Assembly (NCBI GenBank): GCA_000711775.1
Contig: ARYC01000288.1
Coordinates: forward strand, 104,501-168,500
Origin: Oxytricha trifallax
Taxonomy: Eukaryota; Ciliophora; Spirotrichea; Sporadotrichida; Oxytrichidae
Direction of reading: 5' to 3'
Length of the DNA: 64,000 nt
Shown here: in pieces, positions 55,301 through 64,000 of the stretch
Position numbering within the stretch: position 1 is the stretch's first letter
Layout: each line of letters begins with the position of its first letter
Notes under the pieces: model-generated
What the model saw: only the letters and a program-made list of their open reading frames with translations
Told to the model about the DNA's origin: nothing
Database searches by the model: none
Position numbers and translations under genes: made by a program

Positions 55301-57400
55301 AAAATCATCAAATTTTTAATTCTTCCACTTTCTTTTAAAGTGTTCGCAGATTTGGAAGTTTAGTTTATATTAATAATTAATATATAAATATTATAAACTT
55401 TAGTTTTGTGGACTACAATATTATGATTTATTTTCATAGTCTCTGAAATGACTTATTTTAAAAGAGCTTTTACCTGGGCTCCAATTTTTTCTAATTATTT
55501 AAAAGTGGTTTTAATTAAGATATTATGATCAATATCGTTATATTCTAACCTCTCAGTAAAGTTTAATTTCATTATAAAAATTGAATATTAAATTTATTTA
55601 AATAAAAATTTTTAATCAATTAAAGCCTTAATTTTTTAGTATGTCATCTAACTTCTATGATTGCTTTAAAAATGTATAGATGTGAGTTAAATTAATAAAA
55701 TTAAATTATCAAACTAATAAATTTGAAAGTATATTAAAATTTATTCCCTTGAAAGTTATTTATTTTATTTCTTATTTTTACAGAATTAAGTTATAAAAAT
55801 AGAAATTATTATAATTAATGAATTTATCAAAAAATTTAAAGGGAGTTTTTGTAGAAACATCCATTTTTGTACATCCAAATAGCAAGCATTTTAAATTTTA
55901 TATATAAAGCTAGAGTTTTAAATGAACTCTTCATTATAGAATTCTTTTAATAAGTTCTTAACGTATTCAAAACCCCATAACCACTTCAATAGATTTATAA
56001 AGTTTTAATTGAAGAGGGTAATTTTTGGGGATTGGGTTTTCTTTTTAAGATTAATTTAATTTTTGTTTTTAGATTCAATGTGATTTATCTAAGTATTGGT
56101 TGAGCATTTTATTCATTTGATCATTTCTTCAGTTACATAAATATTATCTTGAAGTTATAACACTATGATTATTTAAATAAAGTACATTTAAATGCTTTCT
56201 TTACTTACTTAATTAAAATAGCTAAATTTTGTGAAAACATTTTCTTATAATTATTAAGGATTCCATTTTTTAAAATTAGTACCAATATAAATTTAATTCT
56301 TTTACATTGTGCGAATTAAGATTTTTAACCAGAATTAGAACTTTTCATTAATTTAAAATTAAATTCTAAATATGTCTTAGAAGTACTAAAATGGTACAAT
56401 TGAATTTAATCTAATATATTACTATGTGTAGGAATACATTCAAAATTGGGAAATTAATTTAAATCAAATTTATTATAATTTAAAATCTTGGCAGTTAAAG
56501 TTGTCCAATTTAAACGATCTTGGGCTCATTCGATAGGGAATTCAAAATTAGCTGGACTTTACTATTGGCGGTTCTATTATATCTCATCGAGGGAGCGAGA
56601 TAACTTCACTTTAATTAAACGCCTAAAATTCATAAAATTATACCCTCACATTAAAGTGAAGTTATCTCGCTCCCTCGATGAGATATAATAGTACCGCCAA
56701 TAGTAAAGTCCAGCTAATTTTGAATTCCCTATCGAATGAGCCGAAGATCGTTTAAATTGGACAACTTTAACTGCCAAGATTTTAAATTATAATAAATTTG
56801 ATTTAAATTAATTTCCCAATTTTGAATGTATTCTTACAATATCATTCATTAAAATAAAACTATTTTTATTAGTACTAATGAAATGAATTTAATTGATTTA
56901 TCTTTGAAATATTCACAGTTTTGCAAACTTTCTCCAATTATATTTGCATAATATACCTAAATTTAATAGGTTTCTGAAATATAATTGAAATTTTAAATAA
57001 ATTTTTATTAAAAATTAGATCTCTATTTTATATTTTGAATCAAACTTATGAGAGAATTGAGGCTTCAAAAAACTTAAAATTATTAATTTTATGAATAATT
57101 TTATTTAGATTTTACTTAAGGTACAAAATTCTTTCATAATGCACAAAAACATATTATCAAAGAACGCAAAGCAAAAATAATAAAATTGTTGAATCGAAAA
57201 TATAAAATAATTTATGATATTAATTTTTCAAAAGAATTTTTAGATAATGCCAATTTTTCGAAACAGTTATCATTAAAATTCATAAAAAATTATCAGATTA
57301 GTTAAACCTCTTAGAAAATAATGTAACTCATACTTATCTTTTTTTTTTATAAAAAAATATTATTTTATTTATATATATATAAACCCCAATACGTATGTAC
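46330..57400 (-). CDS. N-terminal part of the PARP-type gene, right copy (split)
   Basis: About 17 minus-strand segments conserved with the left copy lead into the PARP domain. In order they include EYVKNLLKEFY (about 55.95 kb), HIYTFLKQSQKLDD (55.65), NFTERLEYNDI (55.55), LPNLRTLQKKVEELK (55.33), DYEIQVTGTETEQA (54.68), EEYNELKDQLKAISLK (54.18), KNRLSDAIQELQK (53.97), RAESSKVSLIESQNQ (53.7), NLRLENFGINH (53.57), NNGDANYNDRNDKEN (53.03), LVHQILGDQNQQKNGF (48.72), SGTSSDPSTWTQK (48.61), RKELKYMGQQ (48.52), FNCNFAQGYSLDSI (48.08) and EFPNSWEQIDQH (47.33). A Leu-rich and coiled-coil character is visible but no N-terminal domain was named. TBE-C interrupts the NNGDANYND segment end. Confidence 0.65.
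46421..47022. mobile_element. 602-bp near-perfect palindrome, family H
   Basis: GGGGGGGCGATATCTGAACC and its complement bound arms of about 300 bp that are almost perfect reverse complements (AGGGTCGGAGGACACGAAT and so on), centred near 46722. The immediate flanks TTTTAAATGATT and AATCATTTAAAAT are also inverted, so a direct target duplication is not visible. No ORF was found. It lies between segments of the PARP gene. Confidence 0.8.
47435..47985. mobile_element. palindromic element, family P, copy 2
   Basis: CTGAAACAGTAGATTATTCT and the following arm, including GACTAAAGTCAATTAAGGG, pair with about 47880-47985. It is the counterpart of 1860-2428 and lies at the equivalent site. The right tip is eroded. 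Presence in both copies dates it before the duplication. Confidence 0.5.
48921..49955 (+). pseudogene. TBE-C transposase remnant
   Basis: MRNRNQRILGSFYDEKYLDL runs to a TGA after about 73 codons, and homologous sequence then continues in another frame: VIDFTVPFYSNNLNY, IKFIHADEAAF, then a deletion that removes the residues before DNLSVHKT, then PQFNGIEFY. All three acidic positions can still be located, but frame slips and the deletion inactivate it. Confidence 0.75.
49960..50745 (-). pseudogene. TBE-C 22-kDa ORF remnant
   Basis: ESLTDQMKRVQTQEMISR matches the TBE-B start, but the first codon is ATT, so the start is lost. Blocks such as SRFRSKEDF and NNPTGEIS-type sequence continue to about 50200, where a GTAAG donor-like site lies at the TBE-B intron position with a mutated acceptor. 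The plus-strand ORF at 50297 is a shadow. Confidence 0.6.
51290..52820 (+). pseudogene. TBE-C zinc-finger/kinase ORF remnant
   Basis: Finger-like blocks occur at about 51625-51800 (FQCQECQ..., SLKRHIKEIHSGEAK, YQCTICIKSYIHS). They are followed by VKLIVVDEYTFKVYPINYQI and KNLLKLNGVVQRFGFIALRL, and a kinase catalytic loop YVHRDLKPEN (about 52375-52410) with LIDFNRALR. TGA codons occur, including one just before YVHRDLK. The finger and kinase parts were evidently one ORF ancestrally. The AAT run near 51525 is an added microsatellite. Confidence 0.65.
56424..56840. mobile_element. palindromic MITE, family Q, copy 3
   Basis: AGGAATACATTCAAAATTGG and its complement bound a hairpin-like element with the family words CAGTTAAAGTTG, GAATTCAAAATTAGCTGGAC, TACTATTGGCGGT and GAGCGAGATAACTTCACTTT. 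The left paralogue near 14455 lacks it. The plus-strand ORF at 56488-56688 lies wholly within it and is not a gene. Confidence 0.75.
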
Positions 57401-57479
57401 ACATAGAATTTGTAAGTTGATAAAAAGTTTTAAGTATATCGATAAATAAGGAAATTTAAAAGGACAGAATTTAACTTAA

Positions 57480-57551
57480 TTTGAGGGAGCCGATCGAGAG
57501 AATGCAAGTACGGTGAAGTTGGGAAAAAATTCATAATTTTTTTTCGAAGCC
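57480..57551 (+). promoter_or_regulatory. possible snRNA promoter region
   Basis: A GC-richer block GAGGGAGCCGATCGAGAGAA and GTACGGTGAAGTTGGG stands 25-70 bp upstream of the candidate snRNA start, where a proximal sequence element would lie. It is inferred from position only. Confidence 0.3.
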
Positions 57552-57682
57552 ATACTTACCAGTCTTATAGAGTTTGAGATGCTGATCTTGAATATATGGG
57601 GTTTATACCCTGTTGACCGACTAGGGGCGAAGTTTTACCGTTCACACTATTTGTGAGGGGATGCGGTTTTACCTCCACATTT
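57552..57682 (+). ncRNA. candidate U1 spliceosomal snRNA
   Basis: The sequence begins ATACTTACCAG, nearly the universal U1 5' end that pairs with 5' splice sites. It then has GATCTTGAA in a first-loop position, AGGGGCGAAGTTTTACC resembling the start of U1 stem-loop II, CTATTTGTG as an Sm-like site, and GAGGGGATGCGG..ACCTCC as a possible 3' stem. Length and order fit U1, but loop motifs deviate and no covariance check was possible. AT-rich DNA bounds it on both sides. The 3' end is estimated. Confidence 0.5.
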
Positions 57683-58670
57683 GAATTAAGTTTGGTTTTT
57701 ATTAATTTATAATTACTACTTTAATAATTAAACTAATAATGGAAATCAAAAAGTGATAAATCTGCGATCGCTATCGCACTTCCTCTATTAGCAGCGCAAC
57801 TCACGCATACACCACTAACTTCAGTGCGCTTTGTGTGCACTTTGAAGAGCAACTCGAGTTCTAAATTTCCGTGTCTTTAAATTTATGTAAACGCATTTTT
57901 TTCATAATTTTTGTGATAAAGTGAGTGCTATTTTTATTCGCAAATGTTTGTTACACTGGAATAGCATTATAGCGAAGCTATTCATGCACTTTTATTTCAT
58001 GGTAATTTTTATTAATTCACGCTACTTACACTTACACTCTTTACAGAGTGCTTATATACACTTTATTTAATTCACGCAAGTGAACAAGACAAGCAACTGT
58101 AAAGTTTATAATTACTAATTTTAGCTAACTTTGCACTCTATAAAAGTGCACTTATTTTGCTAACTTATTTAAGAGACATTTTTTAATTGCTATTTAAATT
58201 TATTTAATTCTATTCAATTTACTTATTTCCAAAATCCTACTATTTTCAATGCAGTTCACTCTGCATTTATAAAATACAATTCTTTTTTAAGTTATTAAAA
58301 ACACATTTGAATAAAAGTATAAGATATAGATTTTAGATACCTAAAATAATTTTGACTTTATTTAGCTTTTCATTGCTATAATTAATTTATTTAATTATTA
58401 AATTAATTTAAATTACTCAGGAATTATTTCGAAATTCTTTTATATTTATTTTAAACACTTTCTCTTTGAAAGACTTATTATTTCGATTTAAATTTTAATT
58501 TATTTAATTAATTTTTATAGGAGAAGTATTTATAAGGAAAAAGAATAAATAAATATAAAAAATAAAAGATTTGTTTCAATTTTTAGGGGAATTAAAATTA
58601 AATTCATTTTTAAGCTTCACTACCACTGTCGGTGTAGCACAAGCTTTTATATTAATTAATAATTAAATTA
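57683..58670. other. non-coding region with TGCACTTT-type words
   Basis: This region has more G+C than the flanks at 57740-58150. It contains repeated short words (TGCGATCGCTATCGCA, GTGCGCTTTGTGTGCACTTT, TGCACTTTTATTT, CACTTACACTCTTTACAGAGTG). No ORF is supported. It could be the 3' flank of the helicase gene or a mobile-element remnant. Confidence 0.35.
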
Positions 58671-58671
58671 C

Positions 58672-59770
58672 TCACTTTTTAGGTTGTTTCTCTCTTTTCT
58701 GCTAGTTTGCTTTCTTGAACTTATTTCTGGTAAGCACACCTTAAGTTTCATCGGAGTCTGACTAAGTTGAAGTTTCAGATTTACTATTCTACTCTTGAGC
58801 TTTAGCTTTTGCTTTAGAAATTGCCTTTTTCTTTTTCTCTGCTATGAACTTGCTATAAGTGTGAGTAGATAATTATGGAGCTGGGGAAACAAACTTGAGA
58901 GTACCTAACTAAATCAGTTTTTTAGATTATTATTCTGCAGATAAATTTCTCATTCCAAATTCGGTAAGTAGTTTCTATACTTGGATAATTTCAGAATAAT
59001 TCTTAAATTCATAGAGCTATTGTAAGATTTGGAGGACTGCAATATCTGTATCTCTATCATTTTGCTAGTAGTTTTAAATTCTGTAAAAAACATTTACGTT
59101 ACCCATTAAATTTTGAATGATCTCACATTGATCAATTTCTTTAATATGCTATTTAAGATCTGGAACCTAGAATTTGTTGATGTTTGAAATTTTATAAATT
59201 TCGCTAAATTATGAAAAATAGTACCATTCATTTTAAACCTTTTTAAATACAAGGAATTCATTAGAAGTTTCAGTAGAGGTTAGTTTTGCATTCGTATTTC
59301 ATAACTCTAAATTGGTTGAAAGTATCTTTGCGAACTGCTCCTAAAAAGTTATCAATATCAAATAATTAATTGAGTAATAATGCTTGTTCAATTTATTTAC
59401 TTGACTTAAAATTCAAGAGTGAGTGTTGAATAATTTGCTCACTGCAAATAAAATAAGGAATCGATTGTATTATGTTCAAACTGTGGAAGAATTAAGTTAA
59501 TCTTGAAGGTAATTTATCTAAAAGTTCTGGAATAATGTTTAAGTTGTTAAAACTTTAGGTAAATGATGAGCAAACTGTGCCATCAGTATATAAATTACCT
59601 TAAACTAGGTATCTCGAATAAAATCCAACATTTCTAAGGATTACATTAAATCCAAGTCTGAAAATATAATTGAGGTATTAAGGATTATTGCTGATTGAAT
59701 GTTGATGATTTGGTAAATAATCTCCTTAAAATTACATAACTGGAATTGAATAATTATTCATTTAAGGAAT
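58672..59770 (-). CDS. C-terminal segment of the helicase-type gene
   Basis: The minus strand ends at TGA 58672-58674 with SKFIAEKKKKAISKAKAKAQ and a basic tail NKFKKANQQKREKQPKK. Upstream in the same frame are FGMRNLSAEQQSKKLIQLGT, DTDIAVLQILQQLYEFKNYS and EWYYFSQFSEIYKISNINKF. Near 59325 the frame meets a TGA, and a GTAAAT..TTTTTAG segment (about 59340-59402) looks like an intron. Earlier coding includes SDLDLMQSLEMLDFIRDTQF (about 59620-59690). Same strand and order suggest it completes the gene at 61500-63999. No domain was recognised in this part. Confidence 0.55.
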
Positions 59771-61495
59771 AATTTAATTTGCTTATTAAGCTTAAGCACG
59801 ATTTTATGGTACAACAACAAGAGCCTAACTTGGCTATCTATTTGCATTTTAGTTTTGCAAATTAGGGTTTAAGTTCAGGTTTTATTACCCTTAAATTTAA
59901 TTATTTTGCAAACTTGGATTTTGGTTTGCATTAAAAAATTGGCTTTTACCAATGTTAGAAAAGTTTTTGGGGACCATTTAATTTTATGGTTTAAAAGATT
60001 AAGTTGGTTAAGTTGATTATGCTTAACTAGCAAGTTAGGTTTTTGTATAATAACAGTTAAAACAAGGGGTGTTTTAATTACAAATCTATGGATTTGTGCA
60101 AGCGTAAATCAATAAAAAATTATTAGAAAGAATAAAATTATAATTAGTTAAAATAAAAAATCTAATTTTAGTCATTTTTCTGTTTTCATTAAATTGAATT
60201 TTCAATTTATTAGGTATTTTTGTTATTTTTGGTATAGAAGTTAATAAAAAATCATAATTTATCTTAAAAATAAAAACAAATTTCATACTTATCTTAGTAA
60301 AAAGTAACAAGTTTATGGTATAAAAAAAGAGTTGGTTTTATTTTTTATATAAATTTGCTTATAAAACTCCATTATTATTGATATCTTCTTTATTTTAATC
60401 TGTATTTAATTAATTAATATAAATAATTAAGCTTAAGAATAAAAAGCTCTTAAAAAATATATAATTTTTAAAATTAGTGAATAAAATTAAATCTAATGCT
60501 TTAATAATTTTTTCAATTATTCTATTAATTTATTTAAATAAGTACACTTTACTTTCAGTATAAAATCTCTTAATTAAAAAAAGCATTTTTGTTTTCTTTT
60601 CACTTAAATAAACTGAGTTTTTAAAATAATTTTTGATTTATTTACTAGAAAAATGTGTAAGTTTAAATTATTTTTAATTAAAATTAAAGTATAATTTTTA
60701 CAATAAACTTAACTACCATTTCAAAAATTAATAAAATTTAAAGTCTTAATTATTTCCTTAATTTTAAAGCCAAAATATAATCTATTAAGCAACTCAAACA
60801 TTATCAATATTTTCCTTATCAAATCAATATTATTGATGATATTTAAGGCAGTATTTAAAAAGTAATTAAAGTAAAGGAATGCTAAAATTAATTTAATTTT
60901 AATTCAATTTATTCAGAAATTTCTCATAATTACTGTACTCATAAATCTAATTTATTTAACTACAACAAAATTAACCTTGAAAAAACCATTTAAATTGACT
61001 CCTACAGGTTACTATTTATAGCTAAGATAAATTAAATATAACTAGCATAATTTTAGAATGCTAACGAAACTAATTTTTAATAGTAATTTAATTTACAAAG
61101 ATTTTCAGGAATCCAATTTAGTTACTAAAATTAGAGAGTACTTTTCATAATAATGAAATCTTACCAGTATGATCCAATATCCGCTAGCGGAATTCCTACC
61201 AGCACGAAACAATTTCATTATAAGTAATTTGCTTAAAAATATTATAGAATATAGTTCTATAGAATAGATTAAATGTATTTTTCCGAAAATTAGTCCAAAA
61301 TAAATTGAATGTATAAAGCTTAATTTATAATTCTAAATAAACTTCCATTTTAAAAAGAATTATTAAAGTAATTTAATCCACTTACCCTCTTCCACTAAAT
61401 ATAATATAATTTGCTGGTTGTAATCACATTGAGTAATTACTATAAAATATATGTTGATAAAACATTTTTAATTGTCTTGCTCCTAATCGTTTGCA
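59771..61495. other. AT-rich interval, probable IES
   Basis: Strongly AT-rich with long A/T runs. The minus-strand ORF at 60086-60310 has the composition of noise. A short palindrome TCCGCTAGCGGA (61180-61191) lies within a weak inverted repeat (ATAATGAAAT at 61149 and its complement at 61212). The interval separates two coding blocks on the same strand. Confidence 0.45.
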
Positions 61496-61499
61496 AGTT

Positions 61500-63999
61500 C
61501 TGCAGTAATTGGCTGTTGAGGGACCGAGTTTTATTGAAGGAAATTTTCCATAGCTTCTAATCGATTTTATAAAATTGATTATACTTAATTGTGCTTGCGA
61601 TCAAGATTAAGTTCAATTTCTCTCTGTTCTTAAATGATAAGCTGCTCTTCACTATCTTTAGAAGCGTATCTATATAATACGCGTTACCACCTGCCTTTAG
61701 TGTTGAGCCTTCCAATTCTACCAATAATTTATTCTTCAGATCGTTTTGAAAAAACATCAGCAATAATTAAATATGAACCTCCATTTTAATCGATTTCATC
61801 ATTTGTTTGAATGTCTGTTCCTCGTCCCTGTGACTCGTTAAGCAAGTACACGCCATAGCTTTTGCTTGCGTTCCTCAATAAATACCTGCCTTCAATCGCA
61901 GATTCAATTGCAGCAGCTTAGGAGTGGCTGAAACTTTTGAAGTCAAAGTTCGTATTCAAAAAATCTTTTTCAATAGCGCTATAATTTGTTGAAGCAACAA
62001 TTAAAACTGGTGAAATAGCTACTTAATCCTTTATGATTTCCTTGATTTTTTGTAAGTAATCTCCTTGATTTGAACTTATTAACAAGTCAGCCAGCTAAGT
62101 TTTCTTATCTCCTTACAATTTATCAAGAGTAGGGAACACCACAGGTGTGCTATGAAAAGCTAAATTAAGACAGTTCTCTTCACTTTGAGAAAGATGGCTT
62201 CCTGAAAATCCAATAATACTTTTAGCTTGCTTGTAAAAATTAAGCTAGTTCACAATGTTTTCACTGGAGCCATCGAATAAAATCCAGTCGTATTCGTCAA
62301 CAAGGACGATACTCTCTTACCACACACTCATGAATTTAGCAAGCTTCATTTATTTCTTGAGTTGTGGTTGAGTGAAGAAATAAATACCTGCACTTTTTGC
62401 GAAGAAATTAAAGTTTGAATCAAGTTTCATTGCAGATATAACTTTTTGATACTTATTGAAATCTCTCTGCACTAAGTGTTCATTCTTGCCAACTATGAAG
62501 ACGGATAGCTTGCTTTTAAGAGCTATAAGAATGGCTAACGCAAAACAAATAAAGGTCTTGCCATTTCCAATACCAAAATGTATTAAATGATTTGCTTGCA
62601 GGTTTTCACAAATATAATTTGCAAAAAATTTGAGAACTGTATAATTTAAAGCCAAGATTTTGCTGTAGCATTTCTAAGTCAGCACTCACACTCAATCTTT
62701 CACTTTGAGGCTTTTTATTGAAGTCTATAGCGAGTTAATGAAAGATATTTGCATTCTCAAAGAGTTAAAGTAAGTCTACAATTGTTTTATCAGAGAATGC
62801 TTCCATATTTCCGGGTAAGTGTAAAATTCTTTGAATTTCAGAGCTATCTCCATTAAGACAATTCTCAATGATATTGTTGTTGAGAATTACATTTTTTTCA
62901 ATTTCAGCTTCTGAATTTGAGAAATCTTGCCAACCCACTGCACGTCTCTGCTCTACAACCTTTAGGCAAGACCTTTCATAAAGTAAACCATAGTGTTTGA
63001 ATCAATAACTTCTTACTTCTGTAAGAAAGTAGCCCTAGTAATTTAAATATATTCTTTCAGTAGGTCAACTGTTAGAGAACAAATAAGAGCACAAATTCTA
63101 ACAAAGTACTCTGTATATTCAACAGGAATATCTCTGATTAAGTGCAAGCCGCCGTCTTGCCTGAATAGAGTAATGAAAGGCACATTCAAAATAAAGAATG
63201 AAAAGGGTATAAGCTTTTTAACTTAAGAATCAACATCAAATACTGACCAAGTTTAACCCATTAATTGTAAAATATTAGGGTGAGTAGAATCCAATTTCTG
63301 CACCTAAGCAAGCTGTTTTGTGAAAGCTGCTACGTTATTGAAGAATACATAGTTTGCTAAACCGAGAGCCTGTCTTGTATAAGGTAAGCGTACTAATAAC
63401 AAGATTGATTCTTGAATTAATCCATCTTCGACTGTTATTCTTTCACCCATATAATAACCAAGAGCGCTAAAAAGATACGTGGCTTCGAATCTTGATCTAT
63501 ATTATTATTGCTTTAAATTAAATCCACGAGCAATGAAAACAAGTTGTAGTGCATTTATTCTTAGTTAGCGTTCTCAAAATTGCTTAGGAATGAAAAAAGT
63601 GATTAAGTGTTTCGAGTAACTATATCTTGCAGAATGCAAGACCTCTCATAATATTTAGAATTTTTAAAACTTTCAAGGTGTTTTATGAGAATTTCGTGGC
63701 CAATGATCGACCCATAGTTAATAAAAATTTGAGGTAAGGGTTCTTTATTTTTTTTTGTCGCTTGCAAAGCTTACGTTCGTAGTGAAATCACTCTCCTTGA
63801 CTTATTCGTAGGTGGCAGTAACTTCAAGAGCCTCTGAAATTAAAGATTTACTTTTAGAGCTGTGCTTCACCTACCTTGTTTTATTGTTATTTACGTACTT
63901 TCTCACAAACTACTTAAAATCAAAAGTTTTATTATACCCTGCAAAATCCGGCTGCTAGAGCAGATATTTCAAATTAAAGTTGTTTTAGTGCAGAAATTC
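61500..63999 (-). CDS. SecA-like superfamily 2 helicase/ATPase (partial)
   Basis: Minus-strand motifs in order: HFGIGNGKT (Walker A, about 62545-62571), SIVLVDEYDW (DEAD-box-like motif II, about 62295-62325), SIIGFSGSH (motif III, about 62205-62230), QGRGTDI (motif V, about 61825-61845) and EEQIIGRIGR (motif VI, about 61715-61745). GRGTDI and the IGRIGR arginine finger resemble SecA-type motors; such proteins also occur as large families in ciliates. An upstream region of over 400 residues includes YLFSALGYYMGERITVEDGL. Frame changes occur near 62960-62990 and 63505-63530, and at homopolymers near 62658 and 63748. The N-terminus lies beyond the window edge. A role in protein translocation is not implied. 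Confidence 0.7.
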
Positions 64000-64000
64000 T

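Noticed and set aside
56488-56688. Plus-strand ORF of 66 residues
   Set aside because: It lies inside a family Q palindrome and reads through both arms.
60086-60310. Minus-strand ORF of 74 residues
   Set aside because: Its Ile/Phe/Asn/Lys-only composition is that of AT-rich spacer DNA, within a probable IES.
1-64000. CRISPR arrays, bacterial operons, ribosome-binding sites
   Set aside because: No regularly spaced direct repeats were seen, and codon usage and gene structure are those of a ciliate nucleus.

Overview
The window looks like germline (micronuclear) DNA of a spirotrich ciliate of the Oxytricha/Stylonychia type. Reading frames are coherent only when TAA and TAG are read as glutamine and TGA as the stop. 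Coding sequence comes in short, higher-GC pieces separated by very AT-rich spacers. Three copies of a telomere-bearing element (TBE) carry internal C4A4 repeats, a DDE transposase, a second ORF on the opposite strand, and a zinc-finger plus kinase ORF. Nearly all remaining sequence is palindromic or inverted-repeat mobile DNA. No database search was possible, so the species and all families are inferred from motifs.

Layout. Bases 1.2-15.1 kb and 47.15-57.4 kb are two diverged copies of one locus, both transcribed on the minus strand. Between them the substitutions fall mainly at third codon positions of one minus-strand frame series, which reveals about 17 short coding segments per copy. In the right copy the gene runs on into a recognisable poly(ADP-ribose) polymerase (PARP) catalytic domain, split into about six pieces, ending at 44754. 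The C-terminal part of the left copy is not seen in the window. Each copy carries its own insertions, and the other copy supplies the empty site: a TBE at 7120-11466 (left) and one at 48822-52955 (right), each with an ATT target duplication, plus palindromic elements at 1414, 2949, 3891, 6081, 11909 and 56424.

Bases 15.7-33.2 kb hold three terminal-inverted-repeat elements (15733-18156, 22154-25831, 30402-32522). They carry decayed Rep-like genes with superfamily 3 helicase motifs, and their inverted repeats contain iteron-like repeats. Between them lies a minus-strand gene in pieces (about 19.3, 21.8-22.1 and 25.86-27.2 kb). One Rep-type element lies between two of its segments and a 2.4-kb palindrome-ended element lies inside another. 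A 2-kb GC-richer block at 28.1-30.1 kb is coding-like but unidentified. At 33.9-34.2 kb there is a segment encoding an RG-rich tail.

Bases 35.9-40.5 kb are a composite TBE: a deletion-derivative left end followed by a nearly complete TBE with an intact transposase ORF. Bases 40.6-44.1 kb hold two small candidate gene segments and a MITE. Bases 57.5-57.7 kb hold a candidate U1 snRNA. Bases 58.67-64 kb hold a minus-strand gene for a SecA-like superfamily 2 helicase, with apparent single-base frame slips.

How it fits together: in a ciliate germline these genes would be usable only after the transposons and internal eliminated sequences (IESs) are cut out during macronuclear development. Several elements here interrupt exons, so precise removal would be required for function.
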